Positions 8,437 to 18,190 of a DNA stretch of 59,335 bases are shown piece after piece (position 1 is the first letter of the stretch; every line of letters begins with the position of its first letter). The translations under genes were made by a program, and so were the position numbers. The DNA is from an uncultured Sediminibacterium sp. GTDB lineage: Bacteria; Bacteroidota; Bacteroidia; Chitinophagales; Chitinophagaceae. The notes under the pieces were generated by a model. It did not search any database. It was not told the DNA's origin and saw only the letters and a program-made list of their open reading frames with translations. The DNA lies in the NCBI GenBank assembly GCA_937911175.1, contig CALDSE010000041.1, positions 1 through 59,335 on the forward strand, in the 5' to 3' direction.

Positions 8437-11400
8437 TTACCAAATAGCACCCATACCTAAATCCCATAATTGCTTGTTGAATGCAGGAATGGCTTCATTT
8501 TTTAATTTTAGTCCTCTTGCTTTTAATTTCTCCCACTCAGCAGTATACTCTTTCAATAAATCTAAGTTGGGTTGATTCACTTGAGGAATATCACTTTCTG
8601 TTTGATTCATCATAAACATATAGTTGGCTGTAAATTTATTAGGGAAATTTTCAACATCATCATATGAAGTTGATTTTCTTTGAATCATGTCTTCGTCCCA
8701 TGCTTTTAAATTTGCAATTAAGTCAGCTGCATTTTGTTTTAAGCTTGCATACTGTGCACTGCTGTAATTAGCATCAGACTTTAATTTTTTAACCAATGTT
8801 TCTAAGTGATTGCTATTGTCTTTTAGTTGGTTGACCATTTGGTGCATTTCAGTAACTGTACCTTCCATCAAACGCATCAAATCATCATACTGCTGGTATT
8901 CACTTGCAGTCGTGCCAAAGTTTGGATTGGCTTGAATAACGCCTGTTGTGGTGCCAACCATTTTTCCTCCTGCCATTAAACGAATGCTATAATTGCCAGG
9001 GATGGCTTTGTGTCCATTAAAACTACTTTCAATAAATACATATGGTATGGCAGACATTGTTGCGTGGCGAAGGTTCCAAACAAAACGGTTCAATCCTTTT
9101 TCTTTGCTTAGCGTTGGATCTTTTCTTGGAGCTCCTTCATAACTCTTATGGTTTTCGCCTGCTTTAGAACTAAAACGACGAACTAATTTACCAGATGCAT
9201 CACTAATTTCCATACTGAGTTCAACCCCGTCTTCCATCTTAGGCAATTGATAATACAAGACCAAGCCCGTTGCAGGATTGACCCCTGCTTTTGATTTAGC
9301 GCCTGTAAAATCTGCGTCGTTGTCATCCATTTCGCTTGACCCCATGACTAATAAAACAGCATCTGGCGTATATATTTTTACAGTGCTTGTATCAGCCTTA
9401 AATGCACGAATTAAATTTAAATCATCTAATATCCAAAACGATCTACCTGAAGTTGCCGCAATTAAATTATTTTGATGCACGCGTAAATCTGTGATAGGGG
9501 TAATGGGTAAATTTAATTGGAATGGACTCCAGCTTTTACCTCCATTGTTAGACATATACACGCCTAATTCGGTACCCGCATATAATAAGTCTTTAACCAC
9601 ATTATCCTCACGCACCACTCTAGTAAATGCATTATTTGCAATACCAGTATTTATTTTAGTCCAAGTGGTTCCGTAGTCAGTGGATTTATATAAACCAGGT
9701 GTATGGTCGTCGAACTTATACCTAGTTGTTGCTATGTATACTGTTGCTTTATCATGCGGTGACACTTCAATGGCATTGATTAAACACTCAGCTAATCCTG
9801 CTGGTGTAATATTTTTCCAATTAGCGCCACCATCTTTTGTTAAGTATACATAACCGTCATCGCTACCTGTATAAATCACACCTTTTTCATGCACCGACTC
9901 TATCACATAGGCTAGTGTGCCATAATTTTCTGCACCCACCGCTTCGTTTGTAAATGGTACACCAGGTTTTCCTTGTTTAGATTTTTCGTTGCGCGTTAAA
10001 TCAGGAGAAGCTTCTTTCCATGTTTTTCCCATGTCGGAAGTTTTCAATAAAAATTGTGATCCATGATAATAAGTATTGGCTTCATGCTTACTCCAAATGA
10101 TTGGAGCGTTCCAGTTATAACGGTACTTAATATCTTTTGCATCTCTACCCAAGTATTGAATTGGCGCAGCCATGATATTGGTGCTACCTTTTGTTTTTGT
10201 ATCTAATACTTCTATTGTTCCTTGGTAAGAGCCACCTAAAACATATCTTGGATTGTTTGGATCAAATGCTAAAAATGCACTCTCTCCACCTGCAGATGAA
10301 GTCCAATTTCTTTCATCTATGCCACCAGCACCAATGGCGCGACTCGCAATTTTAACGGAACTATTGTCTTGTTGTCCTGCATAAATATTGTAAGGCGTTT
10401 CATTGTCTACATTGATTCTATAAAATTGTGCAGTGGGCATATTGTTTTGACTGCTCCAAGATTTACCGCCATCATGTGTTACAGCTGCACCGCCATCATC
10501 TGCAATGACCATATTTTTACCATTGCTAGGATGAATCCATAAATCATGGTAGTCGCCGTGCGTGCGTGCAAAATCTGTAAAAGTTTTACCACCATCAATT
10601 GATTTCAAGGAAGGAGCACTCATCACATACACTGTGTTTTCGTTTGTTGGATCTGGAAATAGTTCGATATAATACCATGCGCGTTGAATCAAGCGATGGC
10701 TCTTATTAATTTGTGACCAGCTTGCACCTGCATCATCAGACACATATAAACCACCTGCATCTTTACTAAAATCACTTTCAATTAATGCAAATACTTTTTC
10801 TGAATTTGCTCTTGATACTGCAATCGACATCTTACCCATTTCTTTTGGTAAACCATTTTGCATTTTCACCCAGTTGTTACCCCCGTCGGTAGACTTATAC
10901 AATCCACTTCCTGGTCCACCACTAATTACCTGCCATGGCAAACGACCATGTTCCCACATGGCAGCATACATAATAGATGGATTATGCATATCCATTGATA
11001 TTTCTGCACAACCTGTTTTATCATCTACATACAATACTTTTTTCCATGTTGTACCACCATCAACAGATTTATAAATACCACGCTCTGCTGACTTGCTATA
11101 CAATGCACCCTGCGCTGCAACAAAAACAATATTTGGATTTTTTGGATCAATCGCAATTCTTGAAATATGTTGTGTGGCGTCTAGTCCCATTTTTTTCCAT
11201 GTCTTTCCGGCGTCTGTACTTTTATACACACCATCTCCATGATGTGTCATTACACCTCTAACTGCGTGTTCGCCCATACCTACATAAACAATATTAGCAT
11301 CGCTTTCCGCAACAGCCACCGCACCTACAGAACCTGTTTTAAAAAATCCGTCAGAAATATTATTCCAACTCATTCCGCTGTTTTCTGTTTTCCATAAACC

Positions 11401-11589
11401 ACCACCAGTAGTGCCCATGTAATAGATATCTCTATTATTGATTACTCCTGATGCCATATTGGACCTGCCTCCTCTAAAGGGGCCAATACTTCTCCATTTT
11501 AAGGGAGATAATTCTTTATTTAAATCCTGGGCAAAACCCAATTGAGTGCATACGACTAAGCTTAGTAATGCAATTATTTTTTTGATCAT
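8437..11589 (-). CDS. Secreted BNR/VPS10-type beta-propeller protein (paralogue 1)
   Basis: A 1050-residue exported protein with a signal peptide ending GFAQ. It consists of repeated Asp-box/BNR units (for example [12 protein letters not shown] and [12 protein letters not shown]) that build two large beta-propellers like those of VPS10/sortilin and sialidase-fold proteins. An immunoglobulin-like region follows (about 770-900), then a helical C-terminal tail (about 905-1040). It has no sialidase catalytic set that I can recognise, so a binding or scaffold role is as likely as hydrolysis. It is most similar to the 34250 gene (shared GEHAVRGVM and IGPxRGGR motifs) and more distantly to the 21117 gene. 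Confidence 0.8.
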   Translation of the reverse strand: MIKKIIALLSLVVCTQLGFAQDLNKELSPLKWRSIGPFRGGRSNMASGVINNRDIYYMGTTGGGLWKTENSGMSWNNISDGFFKTGSVGAVAVAESDANIVYVGMGEHAVRGVMTHHGDGVYKSTDAGKTWKKMGLDATQHISRIAIDPKNPNIVFVAAQGALYSKSAERGIYKSVDGGTTWKKVLYVDDKTGCAEISMDMHNPSIMYAAMWEHGRLPWQVISGGPGSGLYKSTDGGNNWVKMQNGLPKEMGKMSIAVSRANSEKVFALIESDFSKDAGGLYVSDDAGASWSQINKSHRLIQRAWYYIELFPDPTNENTVYVMSAPSLKSIDGGKTFTDFARTHGDYHDLWIHPSNGKNMVIADDGGAAVTHDGGKSWSSQNNMPTAQFYRINVDNETPYNIYAGQQDNSSVKIASRAIGAGGIDERNWTSSAGGESAFLAFDPNNPRYVLGGSYQGTIEVLDTKTKGSTNIMAAPIQYLGRDAKDIKYRYNWNAPIIWSKHEANTYYHGSQFLLKTSDMGKTWKEASPDLTRNEKSKQGKPGVPFTNEAVGAENYGTLAYVIESVHEKGVIYTGSDDGYVYLTKDGGANWKNITPAGLAECLINAIEVSPHDKATVYIATTRYKFDDHTPGLYKSTDYGTTWTKINTGIANNAFTRVVREDNVVKDLLYAGTELGVYMSNNGGKSWSPFQLNLPITPITDLRVHQNNLIAATSGRSFWILDDLNLIRAFKADTSTVKIYTPDAVLLVMGSSEMDDNDADFTGAKSKAGVNPATGLVLYYQLPKMEDGVELSMEISDASGKLVRRFSSKAGENHKSYEGAPRKDPTLSKEKGLNRFVWNLRHATMSAIPYVFIESSFNGHKAIPGNYSIRLMAGGKMVGTTTGVIQANPNFGTTASEYQQYDDLMRLMEGTVTEMHQMVNQLKDNSNHLETLVKKLKSDANYSSAQYASLKQNAADLIANLKAWDEDMIQRKSTSYDDVENFPNKFTANYMFMMNQTESDIPQVNQPNLDLLKEYTAEWEKLKARGLKLKNEAIPAFNKQLWDLGMGAIW

Positions 11590-11620
11590 AAGGTTGTTTT
11601 TGATGGATTAAATTTAAGCA

Positions 11621-11653
11621 AAAAAATAGACCCATTGTACAATGAGTCTATTT
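11621..11653 (-). terminator. Intrinsic terminator of the histidine phosphatase gene
   Basis: A near-perfect 15-bp inverted repeat (11624-11638 with 11639-11653) is followed, on the minus strand, by a T-run (A-run 11621-11626). The single non-Watson-Crick position is a G-U pair on the minus strand but a C-A mismatch on the plus strand. This shows the hairpin serves minus-strand transcription from the phosphatase gene. Confidence 0.85.
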
Positions 11654-11685
11654 ATCTTTTTTAGAGGGGCTGGATTATTAAATAA

Positions 11686-12201
11686 TTAGTATTTCATCAT
11701 TTTCGCCCTGATTTTACCATTTTTACTTGTAACAATCCAATAAGTGTCATAGATGGATTCATCCAAATCTTTAAATTGGTCTTTTTTAAGTAGTAAATTA
11801 ACCAATTTCGGACTTGTATTAGAATGGCCCACAATTAAAATAGTTTTCCCGCTATTTTCTGATGACAGAAGTTGAGTCGCAAATGTATCTAGTTTTCTAG
11901 GGTCGTAAATGGCAATATTTAAATTTTGAGCTTTGGCAATAGGCGAAGCGGTAGCTTTTGTTCTTTTATAGTTTGTTGAATAAATCTGATTGATTTTATG
12001 CGCCTTGAGTTTGTCCACTAATGACAATGCCCTTATTTCGCCAATACTATTAAGTGGAGGATCCGATGCCATCATTTTAGCATTAGCAATGGTGGTATCT
12101 TTTTCTGCATGCCTGAGAATAATATACTTGATTTTTTGAGCATTCACTTGATATGCTAACAACAAGATTAATAGGGAGCTAGTTAATTTTTGAATCATCA
12201 T
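11686..12201 (-). CDS. Secreted histidine phosphatase family protein
   Basis: A 171-residue protein of the phosphoglycerate mutase/SixA-like histidine phosphatase superfamily with an N-terminal signal peptide ending VNAQ. The phosphate pocket is visible: R30-H31 in LRHAEKD (the H31 nucleophile replaces the usual RHG with RHA), R80 in TNYKRTKAT, and H126 in VGHSN. The location should be periplasmic. Similar exported members act on small phosphate esters, but no substrate is indicated. The gene has its own terminator, so it is likely monocistronic and not coupled to the BNR gene downstream. Confidence 0.85.
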   Translation of the reverse strand: MMIQKLTSSLLILLLAYQVNAQKIKYIILRHAEKDTTIANAKMMASDPPLNSIGEIRALSLVDKLKAHKINQIYSTNYKRTKATASPIAKAQNLNIAIYDPRKLDTFATQLLSSENSGKTILIVGHSNTSPKLVNLLLKKDQFKDLDESIYDTYWIVTSKNGKIRAKMMKY

Positions 12202-12278
12202 TAAAATTTACAACTAAATTTAGACATAATATTCTATTTCTATTCGATTTCGGTTTTTTATAACATACAACAATTTAA

Positions 12279-12375
12279 TACCTTCGTTTATACAAAATAT
12301 CTTCATAACCAGGTTCCGGGTTCAAATCTGGGTATGGCTAGATGAAAATCAAGGACTTAGGTCATGATTCTTTAC
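12279..12375 (+). repeat. tRNA-end scar (copy 3) behind a possible -7 box
   Basis: This lies in the 266-bp gap between the phosphatase and scoA. TACCTTCG (12279-12286) resembles a Bacteroidota -7 element. GGTTCCGGGTTCAAATCTGGG (about 12312-12332) is a T-arm with one mismatch, followed by TATGGCTA, an acceptor-like end. The element ATGAAAATCAAGGACTTAGG (12342-12361) comes next. No clear terminator hairpin remains. The 5' two-thirds of a tRNA are absent, so this is a fragment and not a functional tRNA. Confidence 0.6.
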
Positions 12376-12467
12376 TTAATAGTCAACAAAACTAATTTAT
12401 CAGTTCAATACATTATTTTTAATCTAGCAATCTTTAAAATTAAAAATTTCAATTAAAGTTTAGTAAT

Positions 12468-13163
12468 ATGATCAATAAAAAAGTGGCTAATGCAGAAGAA
12501 GCTATTTCGGATATCAAAGACGGAGATACACTCATGTTAGGCGGATTCGGACTATGCGGTATTCCAGAAAATTGTATTGCTGCATTGGTTAAAAAAGGAA
12601 TCAAAAACCTTACTTGTATTTCCAACAATGCAGGGGTAGATGATTTTGGCATTGGATTAATGTTGCAACAAAAACAAGTTAAAAAAATGGTTTCCTCTTA
12701 TGTAGGGGAGAATGCAGAATTTGAAAGACAATTACTTTCTGGAGAATTGGATGTTGAATTGATACCACAAGGTACCTTGGCATTTAGATGTATGGCTGCT
12801 GGATATGGCATGCCTGCAATTTTTACACCTGCTGGCATTGGAACAGAAGTAGCCATTGGAAAAGAAGTAAGAAATTTTAATGGCAAAGACTATTTATTAG
12901 AAAAAGCCTTTGAAGCAAATTTTGCCATTGTAAAAGCATGGAAGGGCGACACTGCAGGTAATTTAATATTTAAGGCAACTTCGCGCAATTTTAATACTGT
13001 GATGGCTATGGCTGGTAAAATTACCATTGCCGAAGTAGAAGAACTAGTAGCACCAGGTGAATTAGATCCCAATCAAATTCATGTACCCGGAGTGTATATT
13101 CATAGAATTTTTCAGGGTAGTGATTATGAAAAGCGCATTGAAAAGAAAACAGTTTCTAAATAA
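12468..13163 (+). CDS. scoA: 3-oxoacid CoA-transferase subunit A
   Basis: A 231-residue A subunit of succinyl-CoA:3-oxoacid CoA-transferase (family I CoA transferase). It starts with the usual [26 protein letters not shown] opening, of which [13 protein letters not shown] is the CoA-binding signature, and has the [26 protein letters not shown] segment typical of SCOT A. It moves CoA from succinyl-CoA to acetoacetate in the cytosol. The B subunit follows 22 bp later. Beside the tyrosine pathway, it activates the acetoacetate released by fumarylacetoacetate cleavage. Confidence 0.95.
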   Translation: MINKKVANAEEAISDIKDGDTLMLGGFGLCGIPENCIAALVKKGIKNLTCISNNAGVDDFGIGLMLQQKQVKKMVSSYVGENAEFERQLLSGELDVELIPQGTLAFRCMAAGYGMPAIFTPAGIGTEVAIGKEVRNFNGKDYLLEKAFEANFAIVKAWKGDTAGNLIFKATSRNFNTVMAMAGKITIAEVEELVAPGELDPNQIHVPGVYIHRIFQGSDYEKRIEKKTVSK

Positions 13164-13185
13164 TAGATGATTCAAATTTTATACC

Positions 13186-13845
13186 ATGTTAGATAAAGAA
13201 GCGATAGCAAAAAGAATTGCAAAAGAGATACAACATAATTCTTATGTGAATTTAGGTATTGGTATCCCAACGCTTGTAGCCAATTATATTCCTAAAAATA
13301 TTGCTGTGTGCTTTCAATCAGAAAATGGACTGCTTGGCATGGGGCCCTTCCCTACAGAAGCAGAAGTGGATGCAGATTTAATCAATGCAGGCAAACAAAC
13401 TATTACCATGTTACCTGGGGCAGCTTTATTTGATTCTGCCATGAGCTTTGGTATGATTCATGCGCAAAAAATTGATTTAACAATTTTAGGTGCAATGGAA
13501 GTTTCAGAAAATGGGGATATCGCTAACTGGAAAATTCCTGGTAAAATGGTAAAGGGAATGGGCGGTGCAATGGACCTTGTAGCATCTGCAAAAAATATTA
13601 TTGTGGCCATGCAGCATGTGAATAAAGATGGAGAAAGTAAATTATTACCCAACTGCACTTTGCCACTGACTGGTATTAGATGTGTTAAAAAAATAGTAAC
13701 AGAACTAGCAGTACTTGCTGTTTTACCAGAAGGCGGTTTTAAATTGTTGGAAAGAGCACCAGGTGTTTCTGTTGAAACAATCAAAAAAGCCACGCTGGGA
13801 AAACTCATCATTGAAGGTGAGATCCCAGAAATGGTTTTTGATTAA
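13186..13845 (+). CDS. scoB: 3-oxoacid CoA-transferase subunit B
   Basis: The 219-residue B subunit. It has the glycine-rich VNLGIGIPTLVANYI motif and the catalytic glutamate E46 in FQSENGLLGMG, where the covalent CoA-thioester intermediate forms. Length is normal. It forms a heteromer with the product of the gene 22 bp upstream. Its stop lies 10 bp from the stop of the convergent hppD gene, with only a short palindrome (AACTTATAAGTT, near 13851) between them, so terminators must be weak or overlap coding sequence. Confidence 0.95.
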   Translation: MLDKEAIAKRIAKEIQHNSYVNLGIGIPTLVANYIPKNIAVCFQSENGLLGMGPFPTEAEVDADLINAGKQTITMLPGAALFDSAMSFGMIHAQKIDLTILGAMEVSENGDIANWKIPGKMVKGMGGAMDLVASAKNIIVAMQHVNKDGESKLLPNCTLPLTGIRCVKKIVTELAVLAVLPEGGFKLLERAPGVSVETIKKATLGKLIIEGEIPEMVFD

Positions 13846-13854
13846 ATTAAAAAC

Positions 13855-14964
13855 TTATAAGTTACCTCTTAGGTCTTGTTCTCTTTCTAATGCTTCAAAT
13901 AAAGCTTTGAAATTACCAGCTCCAAAAGACTTTGCCCCTTTTCTTTGAATGATTTCAAAGAAAAGTGTTGGTCGATCCTCTACTGGTTTTGTGAATATTT
14001 GTAGTAAATAGCCCTCATCATCTCTATCTACTAAAATGCCTAATTTTTTTAGAGGTGCAACATCTTCATCAATAGGTCCTATACGATCTAATAAATCATC
14101 ATAATAATTAGATGGTATATTTAAAAACTCCACACCACGACCACTTAATTGGGTAACCGTATCCACAATATTATCTGTGGCAATAGCGATATGTTGTACG
14201 CCTGCATCTTTATAAAAATCTAAATACTCCTCTACTTGTGATTTCTTTTTTCCTTCTGCTGGTTCGTTAATTGGAAACTTTACAAATCCATTCCCATTGC
14301 TCATTACTTTACTCATGAGCGCAGAGTACTCTGTTGAAATTTGTTTATCATCAAATGTCAAAATATTTTTAAAGCCCATAACCTCTTCATAAAAACTCAC
14401 CCATGTATTCATTTGATTCCAACCCACATTGCCCACACAATGGTCTATATACTTAAGACCAACAGCAGAAGGCTTATAATTGCTTTCATGCTTTCTAAAG
14501 CCAGGCATAAAAACACCTTTATAATTTTTACGCTCAATGAATAAATGCACTGTATCTCCATAAATATGTATACCACTCATTTTTATTTCACCATGTTCGT
14601 CCTGCATTGTTTTGGGCTGCATATAAGGCTTAGCACCTCTTTTTACAGTTTGTTCAAAAGCATCATAAGCGTCATTCACATTAAGTGCAATGGCTTTTAC
14701 GCCATCTCCATGTGTATGCACATGGCTTGCAATGGTTGATGTTGGATGTAATGGTGTGGTTAAAATAAGTCTTACTTTATCTTGCATTAAAACATAAGAT
14801 ACTTTTTCTTTATCGCCCGTCTCTGGACCGCTGTAAGCAAAATCCTGATAGCCAAAAGCTGTTTTATAATAATGTGCTGCTTGCTTTGCATTACCTACAT
14901 AAAACTCTACGTAATCTGTACCAAGTAAGGGTAAAAAATCTTGGTCATTCGGATTGCTTTCCAT
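13855..14964 (-). CDS. hppD: 4-hydroxyphenylpyruvate dioxygenase
   Basis: A 369-residue non-haem iron enzyme with two vicinal-oxygen-chelate modules. It converts 4-hydroxyphenylpyruvate, O2 to homogentisate and CO2. The iron triad is in place: H175 (IDHCVGNV), H258 (GVQHIAIAT) and E337 (FFEIIQRKG), as is the C-terminal helix that gates the active site (GAGNFKALFEALEREQ). The length is normal. It lies 64 bp downstream of hmgA on the same strand, consistent with an hmgA-hppD transcript. Confidence 0.95.
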   Translation of the reverse strand: MESNPNDQDFLPLLGTDYVEFYVGNAKQAAHYYKTAFGYQDFAYSGPETGDKEKVSYVLMQDKVRLILTTPLHPTSTIASHVHTHGDGVKAIALNVNDAYDAFEQTVKRGAKPYMQPKTMQDEHGEIKMSGIHIYGDTVHLFIERKNYKGVFMPGFRKHESNYKPSAVGLKYIDHCVGNVGWNQMNTWVSFYEEVMGFKNILTFDDKQISTEYSALMSKVMSNGNGFVKFPINEPAEGKKKSQVEEYLDFYKDAGVQHIAIATDNIVDTVTQLSGRGVEFLNIPSNYYDDLLDRIGPIDEDVAPLKKLGILVDRDDEGYLLQIFTKPVEDRPTLFFEIIQRKGAKSFGAGNFKALFEALEREQDLRGNL

Positions 14965-15028
14965 CTTTATTATTTAATTTTTACTTTTTTTACTTTGTTT
15001 ATTTTTTTACTTTCTACTTTTTCTTATT

Positions 15029-16195
15029 CTATTCAATATTATGTTGCCAGCTCTTATGATAATTTTCATCTTCAATTAATAATGCCTCTTCGGTAATCAT
15101 TAATGGTCTAAATGGATCTATCATCACCGCCAACTCATCTGTCTTTTCTTTACCTATTGATTTTTCAACACTGCCCGGATGTGGTCCATGTGGTATCCCT
15201 CCAGGATGTAATGTAATTTGGCCTTGCACCACGGACTTTCGACTCATAAAATCGCCATCCACATAATACAACACTTCATCGCTGTCTACATTGCTATGAT
15301 TATAGGGTGCTGGTATTGCTTGTGGATGATAATCATATTTACGAGGTACAAAGGAACAGATTACAAAGTTTTTCGCTTCAAAAGTTTGATGCACTGGTGG
15401 TGGCTGATGCACCCTTCCTGTGATGGGTTCAAAATCATGAATCGAAAATGCCCATGGATAATGATATCCATCCCATCCTATAAAATCAAAAGGATGTGTG
15501 CCATAAATATATGGATAAATTAATCCTTGTTTTTTGATTAAAACTTTAAAATCACCTTCTTGGTCAAAAGTTTCTAAATCACTTGGTCTTCTTATATCTC
15601 TTTCACAATAGGGCGCATGCTCCATTAGCTGACCAAATTGATTTTGGTACCTCTTTGGAAAACGAATAGGGCTATAGCTTTCAGTAATAAATAGACGATT
15701 GTTTTCGTCATCAAATCTTATTTGATAAATAGTACCTCTAGGTACTACAAGGTAGTCGCCATATGAAAATTTAATTTTACCAAATCCAGTTTGTAAAGTG
15801 CCCGATCCTTTATGAATAAAAATAACTTCATCTGCTTGACTATTTTTATAAAAATAGTCTGTCATAGAATGTCTTGGTGCTGCTAAAGAAATTTGTAAAT
15901 CGGCATTCACTAAAACTGGTTTTCTACTTTTTAAATAATCGTCTTCTGCTTTAATATTAAAACCTAATAAACTTGTATGACGCAAATGTTTTTCTCTTGC
16001 AATTTTTGGCTCCACTGAATACGGCTCGCCCAAAGCTTTTACAAAAGTGGGTGGATGCGTATGGTACACTAATGAATACATACCCGAGAAACCTTCGGTA
16101 GATACAAGCTCTTCTGCATACAGTTTTCCATTGGGTTGTCTAAATGCGGTATGTCTTTTATGGGGAATCTCTCCCAAACTGTGGTATATTGGCAT
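15029..16195 (-). CDS. hmgA: Homogentisate 1,2-dioxygenase
   Basis: A 388-residue bacterial short-form homogentisate dioxygenase (human-type enzymes are about 440). It opens the ring of homogentisate to 4-maleylacetoacetate. Recognisable parts are the N-terminal GEIPHKRHTAFRQ segment and a cupin core. The likely iron ligands H300, E307 and H336 sit in YNHSN, SDEVLYY and IPHGPHPG, assigned by position relative to the known enzyme. It shares a 142-bp divergent region with the FAH-family gene and precedes hppD. Confidence 0.92.
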   Translation of the reverse strand: MPIYHSLGEIPHKRHTAFRQPNGKLYAEELVSTEGFSGMYSLVYHTHPPTFVKALGEPYSVEPKIAREKHLRHTSLLGFNIKAEDDYLKSRKPVLVNADLQISLAAPRHSMTDYFYKNSQADEVIFIHKGSGTLQTGFGKIKFSYGDYLVVPRGTIYQIRFDDENNRLFITESYSPIRFPKRYQNQFGQLMEHAPYCERDIRRPSDLETFDQEGDFKVLIKKQGLIYPYIYGTHPFDFIGWDGYHYPWAFSIHDFEPITGRVHQPPPVHQTFEAKNFVICSFVPRKYDYHPQAIPAPYNHSNVDSDEVLYYVDGDFMSRKSVVQGQITLHPGGIPHGPHPGSVEKSIGKEKTDELAVMIDPFRPLMITEEALLIEDENYHKSWQHNIE

Positions 16196-16257
16196 AATTT
16201 AGATTTTGAAGGAATACAATACTAACAATTATTAGGAAATTATAAAATAATTATTTT

Positions 16258-16265
16258 TAACTTTG
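16258..16265 (+). promoter_or_regulatory. Candidate -7 box for the FAH operon
   Basis: TAACTTTG fits the TAnnTTTG -7 consensus of this phylum and sits 72 bp before the fumarylacetoacetate hydrolase start, in the divergent hmgA region. No TTG is found at the expected -33 distance, so the call rests on one element. Confidence 0.4.
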
Positions 16266-16337
16266 TTTTACTTAGAGGAATCCGGCTCAAAAAGTCGTTT
16301 TTTTTGAATGAATTACATTATAAACAATTGATAATCA

Positions 16338-17333
16338 ATGAAATTAGTTAGTTATTTAAAAGCGGGTGAAATCCAATTAGGCGCTATTGTGCATGAAGGC
16401 CTCTACAATCTACAATCTGTGAATGAAAACTTGCCCAAAAATATCATTGATTTTTTTCAATCTAGCAATGAGCTAATTCAACAAACAGAAAAGCAACTTT
16501 CAAAAATTGCAGATAAAAGTTTGAGTATAGCGCCTGTTAAGGACTTTACTTTATTAGCACCAGTGCCTCGACCAACTTCTTGCAGAGATGGTTATGCATT
16601 TCGTCAGCATGTGGAGTCGGCAAGAAGAAACAGAGGCGTAGAGATGATTAAAGAATTTGATCAATACCCCATTTTTTATTTCACCAACCACAATGCAGTG
16701 CAAGGTCCAGGCGATGTTTATTGTATGCCAGATCATTTTCAACAACTTGACTTTGAATTAGAAGTAGCGATTGTCATTGGTAAAGAAGGTCGAAACATTA
16801 AAGCAAAAGACGCAGACGCTTATATTGCTGGCTTTACCATCATGAATGATTTAAGTGCTAGAAAATTACAAATGGAAGAAATGCTTTTAAACCTAGGACC
16901 AGCAAAAGGAAAAGATTTCTCTACGGTGATTGGCCCTTGGTTGGTGACACCTGATGAATTAAGTACTTACTTAGTGCCTGCAAAACAAGGACATGTTGGT
17001 AATAATTATAATTTATCTATGAAGTGCTGGGTGAATGATATATTAGTATCAGAAGGGAATGTAAAAGATATGGACTGGACATTTGCAGAAATTATTGAAA
17101 GATGTTCTTATGGAGTGACGATTTTCCCTGGTGATGTGATTGGTTCTGGAACCGTTGGTACAGGCTGTTTTTTGGAATTAAATGGAACAGGCAAATTGCA
17201 TAACCCAAATTACGAACCACAATGGCTGCAAGCAAATGATACAGTTAAAATGACCATCGACGGATTGGGTACTTTAGTGAATACCATCAAGGCCGAAGCA
17301 ACTGATTGGTCTATCTTGGCACTAAAAAAATAA
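16338..17333 (+). CDS. Fumarylacetoacetate hydrolase family protein
   Basis: A 331-residue FAH-family enzyme, predicted to split 4-fumarylacetoacetate into fumarate and acetoacetate. It has an N-terminal beta domain (1-70) and a catalytic domain. The probable catalytic His is H91 (YAFRQHVESARR), and metal ligands E140 and E142 (DFELEVAIVIGKEG) and D171 (IMNDLSARKLQ) can be seen. It is shorter than animal FAH (about 420), as in other bacteria with hmgA-linked copies. The context of hmgA, hppD and scoAB makes fumarylacetoacetate, not a meta-cleavage product, the likely substrate. The flavin-reductase-fold gene follows after 17 bp. Confidence 0.88.
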   Translation: MKLVSYLKAGEIQLGAIVHEGLYNLQSVNENLPKNIIDFFQSSNELIQQTEKQLSKIADKSLSIAPVKDFTLLAPVPRPTSCRDGYAFRQHVESARRNRGVEMIKEFDQYPIFYFTNHNAVQGPGDVYCMPDHFQQLDFELEVAIVIGKEGRNIKAKDADAYIAGFTIMNDLSARKLQMEEMLLNLGPAKGKDFSTVIGPWLVTPDELSTYLVPAKQGHVGNNYNLSMKCWVNDILVSEGNVKDMDWTFAEIIERCSYGVTIFPGDVIGSGTVGTGCFLELNGTGKLHNPNYEPQWLQANDTVKMTIDGLGTLVNTIKAEATDWSILALKK

Positions 17334-17350
17334 TTGAATAAAATATTTTC

Positions 17351-18190
17351 ATGTTAACATTAGACACAGATCAACTAAGCACACAAGAAATACAACAGTA
17401 TTTACAGTATGCGATTGCGCCTAGACCTATCTGCTTTGCATCCACCATTGACTTAGAGGGGAATGTGAACTTAAGTCCTTTCAGTTTTTTTAATTTGTTT
17501 AGCATGAACCCGCCCATTTGTATTTTCTCTCCATCCCGAAGAGTAAGAGATAATACCACTAAGCATACCCTTGAAAATATTAAAGTTGTACCTGAATGTG
17601 TGATTAATATTGTGAACTATAATATGGTGCAACAAATGTCTTTATCAAGTTGTGATTATCCTAAAGGAACCAATGAATTTATAAAAGCAGGTTTTACTCA
17701 ATTGGCATCTGAATTAGTAAAACCACCAAGGGTAGCGGAAGCACCCATTCAATTGGAATGTATTGTGCAAGAAGTAATTTCTTTAGGAGAGAATGCAGGT
17801 GCGGGTAACTTGGTAATAGCACTGATTAAAAAAATACATTTACACGAATCTATCCTTGATGCAAGCAATCAAATTGATCAAGCTAAATTGGATTTAGTGG
17901 CTCGTCTTGGCGGAGACTGGTATGCAAGAATTACAGAAGCAAACTTATTTAAAGTAGAAAAGCCAAATACTAAATTAGGGATTGGATTTGATCAGTTACC
18001 TAATGCAATAAAAGAAAGTGATTCATTCACCCCTAATGAAAAAGCGCAATTAGCCAATACCAATACTGTACCTGTATTCAATGCTTCAAATGAATTAAAA
18101 TTGTCTTCAGAAAAAATTCAACAAATTAAAGCCGCGCTCTCTAATAACGAGACTGAGCTTGCTTGGGCAATTATTCAAACCTCAGTTTAG
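17351..18190 (+). CDS. Flavin reductase-fold protein of the tyrosine cluster
   Basis: A 279-residue protein with the FMN-binding split-barrel of the flavin reductase family (residues about 10-190: RPICFASTIDLEGNVNLSPFSFFN, then NPPICIFSPSRR and the NTTKHTLENI helix). A C-terminal extension (190-279) of unknown fold follows. It is probably cotranscribed with the FAH-family gene (17-bp gap). The family includes true NAD(P)H:flavin reductases and enzymes of other function. The absence of any flavin-dependent monooxygenase nearby makes its role in the aromatic pathway unclear. Its 3' end overlaps the convergent hydroxylase gene by 20 bp. Confidence 0.85.
   Translation: MLTLDTDQLSTQEIQQYLQYAIAPRPICFASTIDLEGNVNLSPFSFFNLFSMNPPICIFSPSRRVRDNTTKHTLENIKVVPECVINIVNYNMVQQMSLSSCDYPKGTNEFIKAGFTQLASELVKPPRVAEAPIQLECIVQEVISLGENAGAGNLVIALIKKIHLHESILDASNQIDQAKLDLVARLGGDWYARITEANLFKVEKPNTKLGIGFDQLPNAIKESDSFTPNEKAQLANTNTVPVFNASNELKLSSEKIQQIKAALSNNETELAWAIIQTSV

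Noticed and set aside
10874-11261. Plus-strand open frames opposite the BNR genes (also near 22772-23990 and 34565-35091).
   Set aside because: They are shadows on the opposite strand of repeat-rich coding sequence, with His/Cys/Pro-rich composition and no family signal.
11624-11653. Long palindrome centred on TTGTACAA as an operator.
   Set aside because: The T-run on the minus strand and the strand-specific G-U pair show it is the phosphatase terminator.
12300-12340. Possible tRNA with GGTTCAAATC T-loop.
   Set aside because: T-stem has a mismatch and no other tRNA arms can be found in the preceding 60 bp; treated as a fragment.
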